DNA of 7,423 bases from an uncultured Bacteroidia bacterium (lineage in GTDB: Bacteria > Bacteroidota > Bacteroidia > Bacteroidales > UBA932), in assembly GCA_902766985.1 (NCBI GenBank), contig CACXFP010000153.1, positions 1 to 7,423 on the forward strand, read 5' to 3'. A program made the translations under genes and the position numbers. The notes beneath the pieces are model-generated. The model did no database searches. It saw nothing but the letters and a program-made list of their open reading frames with translations, and was not told the origin of the DNA. The number at the start of each line of letters is the position of its first letter. The stretch's first letter is position 1. Of this stretch, positions 6,316-7,423 are shown in pieces.

Positions 6316-7341
6316 ATGAAGAGATTTGCGGCAATCCTGCTGTCCCTGACCCTAACCGCAGCGCTCTTGCATTCTCAAGAGGCTGAGACCGCGTCCACCG
6401 GCGCCGAACTTACCATTGTTCCCCGTCTTGACCTGGGCGCCGCTTTCCCGAAGGAGGACTCCCATTTTTCACTTGGCAACACCTCCCTTTATTCCCTGTT
6501 CGAAGGCAACATCTCTGAAAGATTATCCTTCAGTATTGAGAACCACTGGCTTACTGGATTCCAGCATCCGGTGAAAGACTTTGATTTTTCACCGACAACG
6601 GACCTGTACAAGTACCTTGGACATTCCGACTGGACCAATTGGCTGGACTGGGCCTATCTTCGCTATGATGCTGATTCATGGTTCGCTACAGTCGGAAAGG
6701 ACATGATCTACCTCGGAGGCTTCGAAGCTGACGAGTACGACTATGACGTTCATCCGGTTTTCATGTCATCCTTGTGGAACAACATGGCGAGCTACCAGTG
6801 GCAGGTTGCCGGCGGCTGGCAGAACGAGACCACGGCCATCAGCCTGCAGGTCAGTACTTCTCCCTACGGCGAACATCCGTTCTCCAGCGGACTTTTCAAT
6901 TTCGGAGCGAAATGGGCCGGAGAATATGGTGATTTCAGCAATATCTGGACGTTCACCATGCTCGGTGAAGGGGACGGAGAGTACTATCCCCTGGTCTCCC
7001 TCGGGCAGAAATATGCCTTCGGCGACGTTACGTTGGGCCTGGATTACTGGAATGCGGTATGCAGCGAAGAAGAATTCCTTCTTAAGGGACACTCTGCCTA
7101 CATGACGGCCGGATGGACTCCGGACGACCGGTTCGAGATCATTGTCCGCGGTGGATACGAATTCGCCAGCGACAAGGTCATGAGGGAGTATTTCAACTCC
7201 TTCACCGGAGGAATGGCCTTCCATTATTTCCCCAGGGAGAATATCCGGCTGCACCTTGCCGGAGGCTACAACCCCGCCGACAGGTTCGCGATACATGCGG
7301 GAGTCATGTTCTACATCAACACACACATAGGCAGGAAATAA
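6316..7341 (+). CDS. Porin-like outer-membrane beta-barrel protein
   Basis: This 341-residue secreted protein looks like a general or anion-type porin of Bacteroidetes. The ATG at 6316 is chosen; a TTG directly before it (6313) adds only one residue and is less likely. A classic signal peptide follows: KR at 2-3, a hydrophobic core 4-18, and a likely cut after S20 so that the mature part starts with Gln. The mature protein is rich in aromatic residues at strand edges, alternates polar and hydrophobic residues, and has no membrane helix. The stretch AYLRYDADSWFATVGKDM then IYLGGFEADEYDYDV (113-145) resembles the Ala-Tyr...Gly-Lys...GGFE strand pair I associate with Bacteroidetes porins of the OprO/OprP type; this is recalled likeness, not an alignment. 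Near-C-terminal strands are FEIIVRGGYEF, MAFHYF, IRLHLAGGY and FAIHAGVMFYI. There is a single Cys (C249). The stop overlaps the next ATG by one base (TAATG), so it is probably co-transcribed and translationally coupled with the ABC ATPase. The substrate is not visible. Confidence 0.75.
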   Translation: MKRFAAILLSLTLTAALLHSQEAETASTGAELTIVPRLDLGAAFPKEDSHFSLGNTSLYSLFEGNISERLSFSIENHWLTGFQHPVKDFDFSPTTDLYKYLGHSDWTNWLDWAYLRYDADSWFATVGKDMIYLGGFEADEYDYDVHPVFMSSLWNNMASYQWQVAGGWQNETTAISLQVSTSPYGEHPFSSGLFNFGAKWAGEYGDFSNIWTFTMLGEGDGEYYPLVSLGQKYAFGDVTLGLDYWNAVCSEEEFLLKGHSAYMTAGWTPDDRFEIIVRGGYEFASDKVMREYFNSFTGGMAFHYFPRENIRLHLAGGYNPADRFAIHAGVMFYINTHIGRK

Positions 7342-7423
7342 TGGCATCCAACGATATAATCATCAAACTCGAACACGTTTCAAAGAGCTACGAGGGAAAA
7401 GAGGTCCTCCATGACATCAACCT
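7341..7423 (+). CDS. ABC-transporter ATP-binding protein, N-terminal fragment (PotA-like), cut by window edge
   Basis: Only the first 27 codons are present. They begin MASNDIIIKLEHVSKSYEG and continue through EVLHDIN to the edge. The pattern of I-K-L-E-x-V-S-K-x-Y/F, then G, then V-L-x-D/N-I-N-L is the standard first strand and A-loop aromatic (Y17) of ABC ATPases, ahead of a Walker A expected just outside the window. Among families I recall, spermidine/putrescine importers (PotA) start most alike, but other import ATPases share this opening. The ATG overlaps the porin TAA by one base, a typical sign of translational coupling. ABC ATPase is well supported; PotA is a guess. Confidence 0.8.
   Translation, partial: MASNDIIIKLEHVSKSYEGKEVLHDIN

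Noticed and set aside
6766..7347. Minus-strand open frame of 193 codons
   Set aside because: It is antisense to the porin gene, which has a signal peptide and barrel pattern, and its own product has no signal or motif.
1..7423. CRISPR array, tRNA/rRNA gene, insertion sequence or phage gene
   Set aside because: I saw no regularly spaced direct repeats, cloverleaf-like sequence, transposase motif or phage structural gene on reading both strands.

Overview
The window looks like part of a Bacteroidales (Bacteroidetes) chromosome of about 50% GC. Three things point there. A TamA-like Omp85 protein carries a lipoprotein signal (the TamL variant typical of this phylum). Several intergenic sites match the Bacteroidetes -7 promoter element TAnnTTTG. 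Strong Shine-Dalgarno sequences are generally absent, and secreted proteins start their mature part with Gln. Genus cannot be fixed from the sequence. There are no RNA genes, insertion sequences, CRISPR arrays or phage genes, so this reads as an ordinary core-genome region with one less familiar gene.

Left part (1-2532, minus strand): the left edge cuts an rlmD-type gene, a 23S rRNA m5U methyltransferase with an iron-sulfur cluster, whose last few dozen codons lie outside. It is followed by a 76-bp AT-rich gap with two inverted repeats. Next is an unrecognised 382-residue secreted protein that looks like an outer-membrane beta-barrel. A 128-bp divergent gap then holds a promoter-like element and two more inverted repeats.

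Middle (2661-6192): rarA, the AAA+ replication-fork ATPase (MgsA/YcaJ family), runs on the plus strand and meets tamL, the lipidated Omp85 protein, tail to tail with only 4 bp between the stop codons. No tamB lies next to tamL here.

Right part (6193-7423): tamL and a porin-like gene diverge from a 120- to 123-bp gap. In it, two outward-facing copies of TATATTTG form an inverted repeat that looks like a symmetric divergent promoter. The porin gene (plus strand) ends in TAATG, overlapping by one base the start of an ABC-transporter ATPase whose first 27 codons resemble the PotA polyamine-transporter family. This suggests an operon pairing an outer-membrane channel with an inner-membrane uptake system.

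The theme is mostly cell-envelope biogenesis and transport (the unknown barrel, TamL, porin, ABC transporter) next to two information-processing genes (rlmD, rarA). I found no clear undescribed system. The best leads are the porin/ABC coupling, the symmetric divergent promoter, the unknown barrel protein and the inverted repeats in the rarA leader.
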